Assembly (NCBI RefSeq): GCF_033568475.1 | Contig: NC_133123.1 | Span: 24,600,622-24,664,621 of the forward strand | DNA from: Henckelia pumila | Lineage: Eukaryota > Streptophyta > Magnoliopsida > Lamiales > Gesneriaceae | DNA: 64,000 nt | Direction: 5' to 3' | In this document: positions 1-10,013 of the stretch, piece after piece | Position numbering within the stretch: position 1 is the first letter of the stretch | Layout of the letters: every line of letters begins with the position of its first letter | Translations under genes and position numbers: made by a program | The notes under the pieces: model-generated | Seen by the model: only the letters and a program-made list of their open reading frames with translations | Told to the model about the DNA's origin: nothing | The model's database searches: none

Positions 1-1535
1 TTGCTGATTCTCGGTTAAGAGTCTATTCTCGTGCAGTAGATTATTGTTCTGAATGTTCCATCTCCGTTCAGTTCATATGTTTCAGCACATTCTCATTTGT
101 TTGGTCGAAGCCGTTAGTAAGATAGCTAGACTTTGCTTTCAGTTATCTGTTTTTTCTCGAGCTAACAAAACTGTTTGTCGATAGACTGGTTACAGGGGAC
201 AAGGGGACACTTGCCTCTGCTCTGCCTCTCAAGGTTGCTTTTGGAATGAGCCATTACATATCTCATATCCATTTGTAGATTGGCTTTTGACTAAACTACA
301 TGTATTTTCCTTTGACTGTGAGCTACATGTATTGGCAAGTGACATCAGCTTTGTATCTCTATTGCTATTTGCTAGTTTTTTTGTAACAAATGTGCATGTA
401 GATCTGCATTCATTTGTTGTGATGCAGGATTTAATCGCCCTATCCCAACTGGAATCTCAGTTAATTTAGCTCATTTTATGTGACAGGAACGGCGTTTCCT
501 GTCACATATCTAGTTTATTGTCATCTTACAACTTGTTTAGCTTTAACTTTTGGTTGTGTTTGAGTTGGTTATTTATTTAGCTCGAGGAACTTTTGACATG
601 ATTATGGGTTGGTCCTGTAATCTTATAATTGTTCTCTTGATAACTGGGAAAAAGGTGAGAAACGGTAGTGTATGAGTACTGCTGTTTTTTCTTCTTTCAG
701 AATCAGTAAATTGTTCTTTTTTTTTTTTGTACTTTGATTTGAAAAGAGATTTGTATTGGCTATATTGTCCAAATTGTTTCTTTGTTTTGTCATGTTTCTA
801 GTTTGTGGAGCATGAATCTGATCCGTTGTTTCACAATTAACTTAAATGACATTACCGCCTTCAAGGAGACAAGGACACAGTTATGATGTTACTGCCTTCA
901 AGGACACAGTTTGGGAAACAGACAAGGTTCTACGACTAATTTTTATACTTCAGCTTGACTGCTCTGTGAGTTTGGTTACAAATGAGTAAAGCCTTCTTTG
1001 TTTCGAAACAATGGCAACAGTTCAAGCTGAATACACACAACATACTACAGGCTTTTGCGAGATTCTCTTATTTGTCGTTATTCTCTATTCAGATTAAAAT
1101 GATAAGTGCTTGCGCAAAGGTGTTAAAACTTATCTTTTGTACAATCTCAAATGAAAAGTCTGTAGCTTTGTGCACAATTTGTTTGCTATTGTTAAGGAGG
1201 TTTGTTTAGCCACATTCTTTGTGCATTCCGATCTAAGTTGTCTGTCACTTTAGAAGAGAATTCAAACTAGAATTAAAGCATGATAGATCATGTTACAAAT
1301 GGAAATCAATAAGAATTTTGAAATCTAGAGAAGAGATTGTGACTCTCTGACTTTTTAGGATAAAAACTCATTTTGGTCAGAGTTATACTAGGGAAATGGG
1401 GTTTGCCAATGCTACCCCATCTCAACTCTCTTCCCTCAGTACTTGCAATGCATATTATCTGTACCTTTACATCTATTCTCACTACCACTTAACGCTTTAT
1501 TGAAGTTCATCAATCAGAGTATGCTAGTAAAACGA
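1..1535. other. No gene supported; T-rich transcribed-looking DNA left of the MATE gene
   Basis: The stretch is T-rich on the plus strand, with short intron-like pyrimidine tracts, and could be UTR or intron of a gene lying to the left of the window. The short open frames here show no protein similarity I recognise. A perfect 12-bp hairpin at 478-507 is listed separately. The part from about 1300 to 1535 should contain the 3' UTR of the minus-strand MATE gene. Confidence 0.4.
478..507. repeat. Perfect 12-bp inverted repeat (stem-loop)
   Basis: ATGTGACAGGAA at 478-489 and its exact complement TTCCTGTCACAT at 496-507 flank a 6-base loop (CGGCGT). It would form a stable hairpin in RNA or DNA. 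It is not followed by a U run as a terminator would be, and no neighbouring gene assigns it a role. Confidence 0.8.
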
Positions 1536-4500
1536 TCAGCTTAAGAGAGGGGCTTCCAAGTCATTCTTAATGCCTTCTTTTTCTTGAGTTAGTTCCTTAG
1601 CTCTGCTGGCTTGCTGCTCCCAATTTGTGTAAAACAGAGTGCAAACCATCATGCATGTACATGAAACTTCTGCTGCTGCAAGCCCAAACCACAGCCCAAC
1701 GAAGCCCATATTAAATCTGAAGGCCAACAGAACTGCAACTGGTAAACCGATAAGATAGAAGGACACAAAATTTATGTTGCATGCCATTTTTGGCCGAGCA
1801 CATCCTACTAAAATCCCGCATGCCGTTGTCTGCGGGCTGTTACCTAGTTCGCAAAACCCCAATATAGGAAGAGTAATGGATGTCAAATAAAGAATCTGTG
1901 GTTCACTAGAAAATAGTGTTCCCCATAGATCTCGTACTGCAATCGTGAAAAGGAAGGCCAGAATTCCCCATAGAATTGATAGAGTGAGTCCCATAACTGT
2001 TGTCCGTTGAGCCTGTCTTGGCTGATCAGCCCCTAATTCATGGCCTACCTGTATTGACAAACCTGTGCTCAAAGAAGAAGGAAAGATATAAAGCAAGCTC
2101 GTGGTTTGGATTAAAATTCCCATTGCAGCCACGTTTGCCTGTGGATTACGTAATAGACTGCAAAGCAGTAACAGTATTTCATAACACCACCACTCTAGGC
2201 ATACCGATAATACACTTGGTCCTGCAAGTTTTAGGAGAGGCTGCCAACCTTCCAAAAATGTGTTGGATATGTCCCTGTCCCAAGGTTTTAAAGAGGTTTT
2301 TGATAGGAGAAGGTAAATTAGCAGCCCTAGATTTACATTTAAAGTGTTCCAAGCTGAGGCTAGGGCAACTCCTTTCACACCCATGTTTAGGTGCACAACA
2401 AGAAAGTAGTTGATTGGACAGTGAAGAAGCATTGCACATATTACTGATATGGTTAGGGGTCTGTTAATGTTTTGGGTCCTCAAGAATGTTCTCAGGGGAT
2501 GGAAGTGAGCCTGAACAATCAAGTCAGGAATGGAATACTTTATGTAAATCTTGGCCACTGCGGCAATGCTCTCATCTTGGCCTAACCATAAAAGGATAGG
2601 TTCCATGTTCAGCCACAACAAAGAGATCGGAATGGCTGCAACTAAGAGAAGAAAGAGAGTTTTTCTGTATGTTTGACTAAGAATTCCCCATCTCTTTGCT
2701 CCATAAGCTTGATAACATATTGGCTCCATCCCCATGGCCAGCCCCTTGAGGACAGAGTAACCTGTTATATTGGCAAAGCTAATTGACAATGAACCCCCAG
2801 AGAGTGCAATGTCCCCAAGATATCCCAAGAATAGCATTGATATGAAAGACTTGGAATACATAAGCAAGCCTGTTATAAGGATAGGGCCTGCAATACTTGC
2901 TACTGATGCTAGCTTCTCCGCAATCTGCATTGTGTTCATACATTTAGTTAAACAAAGATATCCAGATCTTTCCAGTGTTGACTAAGTGAATACGGTAAAG
3001 TAAATTATGATTTCCATTTTAGCCGTTGCATGCAATTACCAAGAACTTGAGCAGCATGATGATTATGTATTGTATTTGATCTGTCTGAAACTCCTTAACT
3101 TTGATAATCAGGTACACTCCCTTGTGATTGTTGTATCGTGATCATTAGGCTAAATGTATGTATAGTCTACCTGATAACTGAGTGCTGAATAGTCTCAAGT
3201 TAGATGTTTATTCAACTCTCAAACCCCATGGAGAGAAGAATGAATGGGAAACCTCGCACCTCATGCATGTGTAGAACGTGTAGTATCTATGAATATTTTG
3301 GGATATCTCTTATTTGTCATGAATGGCAAGGATGAGTTCTAAATGTCCACGGAACAAAGCGTGGTATGACAGCTTCTTTAAGAAATTGGTGCCAGTTGGC
3401 AATTTGCATGCAGCAAGATTAATTTATGCTTATCTTTGCGTCAAAGTCTCCTGTTTCTCCATTTGTCATTTCTACTATGGCAAGAGGATATATAGCCTGA
3501 TATGAAAATCCAAATATTATGTTAAATTATTTGGTGCTTTTGCATTTATCTCCTTTGATTGATATATATTTGATACCATTTACTGAAGTTAAGTCTTTGC
3601 GTCAAGCATGATAAGAAAAAACATGATTGCTTTACAGATAAAGTAAAATGCAGTTGCCAACTTTTGTCTTGAGGCGAAAACACGTGATTACACCACATCG
3701 CATCTTTTTTCCTAAAAAGTTATCTGATTCCTTCATGTTCCTCTCTGTATGAGTTTTATTCTATTCGTCAAGTTTTATCAGTTTAGAAATATCAATAATA
3801 AGTAACCAATAAAACTTGTTAAGTCTTTCTTATATACAATTTTCACATCACCGAACAATTATTATTCCAGCTAAGTTGGCTAACATTACCTTTCATTTTT
3901 AAGTTGGTGTTGTGATGAAAATTGCATTGATTCACGAGCAAGAAACGTGTCTGGTGCACTTTACTTTTGACCTCTGGGTTATTTATAGTTATTAATTATT
4001 CTGTTTGACTTTCACGTACTGTTTCACATGTTTGCTTAAAGTTGGATTTATACGAATTTAGAGTTCAATCATTTATGTTCTTGATTAGATTGTCATAAAT
4101 ACGCTCAAATACTTGCAACCTGGTTTAGTGTTAGAAATGATAATCAAATGATCCTCGCATATGTTTTAAATGATTATGTGGACAATTTTTCTCCAGATTC
4201 TACCTATTACCCCTTAAGGAGAAGGATAAAAGCAGTGTGGCCAGTTGTAACTAACGGGTGAAAGGATTGGGAGAGAGTAATTTGTATTTATAGAAGGACA
4301 AGGAAATATTTGTAGCTTTTGCTCACCTGTCTGCTATCCAAGTTCGTTACATATTCTATGATTCTATCTCATCTACTTTGTGCCGTTACGTTTAGTTATT
4401 TTAGCAATCAAAGTGTTTTCCTTTTACAGTTGACAATCTGAGTTTAAACTTTGGAGTTTTGAATAGTTCTTCTTAACTTTTGGGTTGATTTTTCAAGAAG

Positions 4501-4785
4501 ATGGATAGGGAAGTAACTCAAATCTCTGTCATCGTTTCTTTCTCGATTCCATGCTTGTTGAATTTTGTTCAATGAAGGCAAAGAGGTGTTGTATCAAACT
4601 TGATTAATTTTAGTGCGTACCTGCTTCAGCCGGTGAGTTTTGTAAAACATGGTACTTTCTCCATCCCATCCATCATGCTCACATTGTTCTTCCTTGTCTG
4701 TGATTAAATGAACGACCTCTGCTGTGTGGGACTCACATGTGTAGCTCTTTGTCGGCAGTGTTAAGCGCAGAGTAGCATTTCCCAT
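1536..4785 (-). CDS. MATE-family transporter (DETOXIFICATION type), two exons
   Basis: Multidrug and toxic compound extrusion antiporters export organic cations, hormones or secondary metabolites in exchange for protons or sodium, at the plasma membrane or an endomembrane. Exon 2 (2924-1536) carries nearly the whole transporter. It has the family landmarks SMLFLGYLGD, NITGYSVLKGLAMGMEPICYQAYGAKRWG, the CLEWWCYE block and the ELGNSPQTTACGILVG block, with about 12 hydrophobic segments and a short acidic C-tail ending EAPLLS. Read alone from the ATG at 2939 it gives 467 residues and no real cytosolic N-tail. I propose exon 1 at 4785-4621 (55 codons, starting MGNATLRL). It ends at a strong donor (AAGCAG then GTACGC), and the acceptor ATGCAG lies at 2930-2925. 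Both junctions are phase 0, giving about 517 residues, the usual family length. The intron is about 1.7 kb. This is the long-loop plant clade around DTX48-DTX56; the exact orthologue and substrate are not decidable here. Confidence 0.88.
4621..4785 (-). CDS. Proposed first exon of the MATE gene
   Basis: An open frame of 55 codons beginning MGNATLRL is rich in charged residues and contains TDKEEQCEHDGWDGE. It has no hydrophobic segment, as expected of the cytosolic N-tail of a MATE transporter. It runs into a consensus splice donor at 4620, and the reading phase joins exon 2 at 2924 without loss. Exon assignment is inference from splice signals and phase; transcript data were not available. 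If it is not used, translation would start at 2939 within the body of the gene. Confidence 0.65.
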
Positions 4786-6500
4786 GGCAACGTAGATTTG
4801 ACTCGGGTGAGTTATACTTGACTGGAATGAGTTTGAAGTGATTTGAACTTGTTTTCATGCCTCCTATTTAAGCTTGGAAAAGCTTTGCAGTGGGAGATTT
4901 TATTGAGGTTGTCTTTGTGTATTAAGTCACAATTGTCCTCTTTGCATCGTATAGTATTTGGTCTAAGGAAAACATCTATGGGTTTTGGATATATTAGTAG
5001 GACAAAGTATGATGCAGAGCTTTGGTAAATAGAAATAAAGATGCACAGCCAGAAGACAGAAACTAGATGGAATTGCTCGTGATACTTCTAATAATGTAGT
5101 GCTGGAGGCTAAATTTGTCTTGCCTACATAGAAATCAATATACTTAGTAAGTGTGAAAAAATCCAGTCTGCTGTCATTTGAAGGCTAAATTTACCATATC
5201 CAGAATACCTTTTTCATATGAAGCCCTGTCAATAAAGGTGATGCATTAACTCTTGATTATTGACACAAATACTCTGCAATTATTGGTGTTCTATTTTCTG
5301 CCATTATTGGTGTTCTACTTTATTTTTCAGGAACCGGATGTTCGCCGTACGACGTCTCTCAACTCCTAACAAACCTTTTCTATATTGGCTGCAGAACAAT
5401 AGTATCCAGTAGGTGTAGCAAATGATGTGATATCAAATTCTGTAGATACATGAGCGCTGCATATTCATACATGGAGTGAATATTTATCGCGTCGTCTCCT
5501 TAGCATCGAGTGTCGTAAAGGAATCATGCCGAACTTGTTCCAAGTATCCTAAAAGGATGTGGAGAAAGTTAAAGAGACAAAATATGAAAGAATTTTGGCA
5601 TTCACTTAGAAGCCTCCAAAAGTTTTTTGGGCATTTAGTGTGAGAATAAGGCAAGGTTTTCTTGGAATTGCCCGTGTCCATTCTTAGTGTGGTGGTTGTG
5701 TTATTTGGAATTACATGCTACACTATGCTCAAGCTTTGTTATGTTACTTAAGCTGTCTCAATAATTTTGACTATTTCTTCATCATTGTTGTTCACCATCA
5801 TCACAAGACTATACCATCTATGTTTCCGAATCACGGGTTGTGCCCTCATTAAACCCAATGAGAATAAAAGGAAATATCTATGCCTTGGATGGTTTTTTAC
5901 ATATCGGGAAATGGTTAACGAGATGCTACAGTTTGGTATTTATCCCTAGGTACATTCGATGGTTATTATTGGTCCAAATATAGAAGATCAACACTTGACA
6001 TCACATTAAAAATAAATAAATAAATAAACGATAATGATCATTAGATCTATCATAAGGATCTATCATAATTCATGACATATTACCGTATTATCCTTGTGGC
6101 GAATCATAATCAAATGCCAAACATGATTAGATTACTGTTTTTTATGGTTCCGTTATGGTTAAATGGCAGAAAAAAATACAGTAGTGTGACTGAAAAATCA
6201 TTAAATTCCTATTTTTTAATAAAAAAATAAAATTAATAATGGTGTCTGAATCAAATTTATAGATATATACTTGGGATATTAAAAACTTCAGTTTGAGTTA
6301 TGGATTCCGATTATGAGCCCACATGTTACTATAATCATTGTGGCTTTAGTTACTTTCTCTATTTTTAGGTAGTTGAATCAAATCTTAAGTGGTTTGGTGT
6401 TCGTTTTTCTTAATAAAATAGGAAAATTGATAATTACAATTTAATATCAAATTGAGGTGGGGCCAAGTCAACTAATGTATTATTATTTTATATATCATGA
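4786..6500. other. MATE promoter side and AT-rich intergenic DNA
   Basis: No coding region is supported. The DNA next to 4786 should hold the MATE promoter, but I see no unambiguous TATA box or operator-like repeat. Small open frames in this stretch look random. Confidence 0.4.
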
Positions 6501-6509
6501 GGTTTGATA

Positions 6510-6625
6510 ATGTTTTGAATCGGTGATCGAACCAGTCCATCTTAAAAAAAATGGTTCAATCGGTTGCATCATTTTTAGTGGACGTTCGAACCGGAAAATC
6601 ATTATATAATAATTAATATAATATA
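6510..6625 (+). repeat. Partial copy of the 'accGGTgATCGAACCGGT' repeat family
   Basis: This segment reads cggtgatcgaaccagtc, then a gap, cggttgcatcattttta, and cgttcgaaccggaaaatcat followed by a run of ataat. It parallels the start of the insertion at 7787-8337 (cggtgatcgaaccggtc, ggtcggaccatttta, cggtcgaaccgaaaaatcat) in the same order. It is a diverged, truncated member of that element family. Confidence 0.6.
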
Positions 6626-7786
6626 ATTAACTCATCATTTGGACGGGTCGAAAAATTTCCAACCCAACTATAGTTACAAATGTGCCAAACTATTTGTGAG
6701 TAATTAGTTAGGTCAAAAATTGACTCGAGCTTGAATTGAGTTCGAGAAGGTTGATTCCTCACTTGAGTCGAGTTTGAGCCTACACAAATTAAAATCGAGT
6801 CAAAATTCTAGTGGTATGATACTTGAGTTCCACTCGGCTCATGTGCACCCCTAAACCCCCACCCTCCAAATATGTAGGTCAGATTACCAATTTCCCGACC
6901 TGCTAACCTTACGGCTCTACTTAAAATACTAAAAGTCAAAAACATGTCAATTTCGAGAATTACTTTGGCAATTTTACCTCTTTGTTTTTTCCACTTATAA
7001 TATGGATCTTGATGACGCACTCGTGATTGTGGCAAAACCAAGCCCAGAAGTCAAATCATGACGAAATAAAGTCCAAAATTCATATGTCCAAATTGAAGCC
7101 CCATGCTTCTCATGAAGTCCATAAGTAAAAATAGCGAAAAACCAATCCATCAATCAAGGAAAATGGGCCTAGTGGCAGTTATGTGGGCTACACGATGGAA
7201 AACCTACCCAAACTACAAGAAGATAAAAAAAGTTATGTTGATTATAATAAAATAAAAATAAAAATACTATTACTTTAATATTTCAATCTAGTTTGATCTG
7301 AATTTTTTTTTTTAAAAAACTAATTAGATATCAAGATCTTTTGTTTATCATAATGAGATATCCGGTTCGTGTATAATTAATGTATTTCAATGTAATATTA
7401 TTATAATATAATCGACAAGTTTATATTAATATTGACTGAGGGTGTTTGGTTGAGCTTATAAGCCCTACAAAACATCTTACAAGCTATTTTGGAGTTTAAT
7501 TGTTCTTCAAATCTATTTGGTAAAATATTTTCCAAACAACTTATAAGTTGCCAAGATTTTTTTTTTTTGTTGATATTTTACTTTACCATATTATCCTTAT
7601 ACATTTTATTAAATATCCATCATTCCCTCTACTCATCATTTTACATAATTTATCAATTTTTTAAAAATTAAAATATAAAATAGTTTTATTTTTTAATATA
7701 TGTTTAAAATTTATGATAAAAAGTTATAAAATAATTATATATATATATATATATATAACTATTTACATTACTTTCATAGCACTATA

Positions 7787-8337
7787 TCAGTGTTTTCATA
7801 ACCGTACCGGTGATCGAACCGGTCTACCTAAAAAAACAGTTTAACCGGTCGGACCATTTTAACCAGACGGTCGAACCGAAAAATCATTTATATAATTTAA
7901 TATAATAAATAATATAATTTGAATTTTTAAAACTCCAAAATTATATAAATAGAGAAAAATATATATATTTAACATAGTTTGAAAGCTAAATAAATATATT
8001 CAAAGTATCAATTATAGTTATAAATTATTTAAATAATAAATTATTTAATTTAAAAAAACAATAATTATTAAAAAAATTTTTAAATGAAGTAAAAATTCTA
8101 AATAATAATGTGTATATATATATATATATTAAATTTAAAGTTTTAAAAATAAAAAAAATTAAATTTTCAAAAAAAAAAATAAAAAAAATTCGAAAAATTG
8201 GTTCAACCGGTGGAACCGGTTTTTCGATTCTTGGCCGGTCCAATCGGTTCTTGACCGGTTGGATCGGTTTTCCGATTCTTGGAGTCGTTTCGGACCGGAG
8301 AACCGACCGGTCCGGTCCGGTCCGGTTCCAAAAAATT
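7787..8337. mobile_element. Nested insertion rich in CCGGT motifs, with target duplication
   Basis: Direct repeats GCACTAT lie at 7779-7785 and 8338-8344; an eighth base is a near match. They flank about 550 bases that have no counterpart in the opposite arm of the host element. The insertion starts with accgtaccggtgatcgaaccgg and ends with repeated ccggtccggtccggttcc, so its ends are loosely complementary. An 8-bp target duplication would fit a hAT-type MITE. A diverged copy of its start lies at 6510-6625. The apparent open frames on both strands here arise from the repeated motif and are not genes. Confidence 0.6.
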
Positions 8338-8458
8338 GCACTATGTTTTTTTTGGTAATTTTGACAACGATAAGATCTTATAATATCAAACACATCAACA
8401 TCTAAGTTGTTAAAAATAAGTTCATTCAAACACTTTAACATCTTATTTTTAAAATAAG

Positions 8459-8524
8459 ACCTGACAGCTTATAAGCTCCTAAAATCTAAAACAACTTGTT
8501 TTAGGAGCTTATAAGCTGTCAGGT
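8459..8524. repeat. Perfect 26-bp inverted repeat at the centre of the foldback element
   Basis: The arm ACCTGACAGCTTATAAGCTC and six further bases (8459-8484) are exactly complementary to 8499-8524, with a 14-base loop. With one mismatch the pairing extends about 12 bases further on each side. A third related copy, less exact, lies near 8737-8785. Confidence 0.85.
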
Positions 8525-8543
8525 TTTATTTTAAAATACAAAA

Positions 8544-8701
8544 ACTCCTATGAGACGGTCTCAAGGGTCATTTTTTTAGACGGGTCTTATATATTGGTTA
8601 TCCATTAAAAATATTATATTTTATGCCAAAAGTATTACTTATTATTATAAATATGGACATGGTTGACCCGTCTCACGGATGAGACCGTCTCACAGAAGTG
8701 T
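8544..8701. mobile_element. Small MITE with GAGACGGTCTC termini, nested
   Basis: The left end actcctatgagacggtctca and the right end (complement) acttctgtgagacggtctca agree at 18 of 20 positions. The interior is AT-rich, with the internal gacccgtctca block. The opposite arm of the surrounding foldback element lacks this segment. This terminal motif is frequent in asterid genomes. A decayed relative seems to lie near 20575-20735. Confidence 0.65.
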
Positions 8702-9088
8702 TATTCATTTTAAAAATAAATGTTAGAGCTTAAAAGCTGTTTTAGGAGCTTATAAGTTGTCAAGTATTATTTAAAAAATAAGATAAAGTGCTTGGATGAA
8801 CTTATTTTAAACAATTTAAAGATATTGATGTGTTTGATATTATAAAATATTTTATTGTCGAAATTACCAAAAACAATAAAATACTATGAAAGTAATTTAA
8901 GTAGAATATACATACAAAAATAGTTTTAAATTTATCATAAATTTTAAACATATATTAAAAAATAAAACTATTTTTAATTTTAATTTAGAAAAAAAATTCC
9001 GTCAAACAGATTATTTTGACAACTTATAAGTTTTTTAACAAAAAAATTGTCAAACAAATTTAAAGAGCTTGTAAGTTCTAATATGTTA

Positions 9089-9331
9089 GGCACCGTTTGG
9101 TTTGAGTGATAGGATAAGTAATCCATATATAAACAATATAATGTAAATTAAAAATAAATAAGAAAAAATAGTTAATACATTATTTGATTTGATGGATAGA
9201 TTATAATTTATTTGATTTAATTGATGTAAAATTATTAATTAATAAATAGATAAATAATAAAACGAAAATAAGACGAAATTAATTGAAATAAGTTATACAT
9301 AGATTAATAATACATCAAACCAAACAATGTC
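9089..9331. mobile_element. Small MITE with CGTTTGGTTTGA termini, nested
   Basis: The start ggcaccgtttggtttga and the complement of the end, gacattgtttggtttga, match at 14 of 17 positions. The body of about 240 bases is AT-rich without coding potential. It interrupts the right arm of the foldback element: agttctaatatgtt on one side continues with caaactcctccaaacaccctc on the other. The terminal type resembles PIF/Harbinger-like MITEs, but I could not fix the target duplication. Confidence 0.55.
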
Positions 9332-9351
9332 AAACTCCTCCAAACACCCTC

Positions 9352-10013
9352 TAAGTGATATGTTGTTTGTTTAAATAGAAAGTGAAGACAAATCCCAAAA
9401 ATTCTAATATATGATTCGTGTAAAATTTAAAAATCAGAATTCCTGTTTATAGGTATAAAATAGAAAAGAGCAAGATATTTGAATGAGATAATTTAAATTG
9501 AAAACTACGGGGACACAAAAAGTTAAGATCGATCCATAACAAACTACATTTTTATGCTTCAGAAAAAAAAAACAAACTACATTTTTAATGTTTATCTAAT
9601 ATCTTAATCTAAAGCCATAAAATATATTTAGAATATTATTAATAAACTAATTTAAAATTCTAGTAGAAATAAAATAGGAATCAAATATATGGTAGATATC
9701 ATGATCTAGAGATGAGGGCATAATCGTCCTTTCGTGGCGCAAAGGATTTTGTGTTTAAAGTTTCATATATGTCGCACTCTCTTCATATTCTGTTCTCAGA
9801 TTACTTTCTTTTTCCCCAATCTTTAATTTATCTTTTCGCTTACCAGAGAATTCTTGATTCGTACTATATCTACGATTTCTTGGAGTTTTCCCCCCCAAAA
9901 AATTAGGGTTCTTGGGGGTTAATTTTCATCCATATAGTTGTTAATTTGCCAATTTCTCACAATCTGTTTGATTATATTCCTGAGTAATCATTGCGGTGAG
10001 TGGTTCAGTAAAC
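9352..10013 (+). promoter_or_regulatory. Upstream region and 5' leader of the NPL4 gene
   Basis: There is no gene here. The last 250 bases turn pyrimidine-rich (ctctcttcatattctgttct, then ttctttttccccaatc), typical of a plant TATA-less or weak-TATA promoter and 5' leader before the NPL4 start at 10014. No specific operator can be named. Confidence 0.35.

Larger units (their letters stand above)
7438..9351. mobile_element. Foldback MITE-like element carrying three nested insertions
   Basis: The ends are GAGGGTGTTTGG (7438-7449) and its complement CCAAACACCCTC (9340-9351). The two arms match each other over hundreds of bases, for example the blocks around 7640-7780 and 8880-8990, and 8349-8455 and 8745-8880. 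Around the centre, 8459-8484 and 8499-8524 form a perfect 26-bp inverted repeat. The arms are interrupted by three unrelated insertions (7787-8337, 8544-8701 and 9089-9331), listed separately. No transposase frame is present, so the element is non-autonomous. The terminal sequence and fold suggest a hAT-like or foldback family, but I cannot see a clear target duplication. Confidence 0.7.

Noticed and set aside
8025-8441. 138-codon minus-strand frame and overlapping plus-strand frame
   Set aside because: Lies in the CCGGT-rich nested element; composition-driven, open on both strands.
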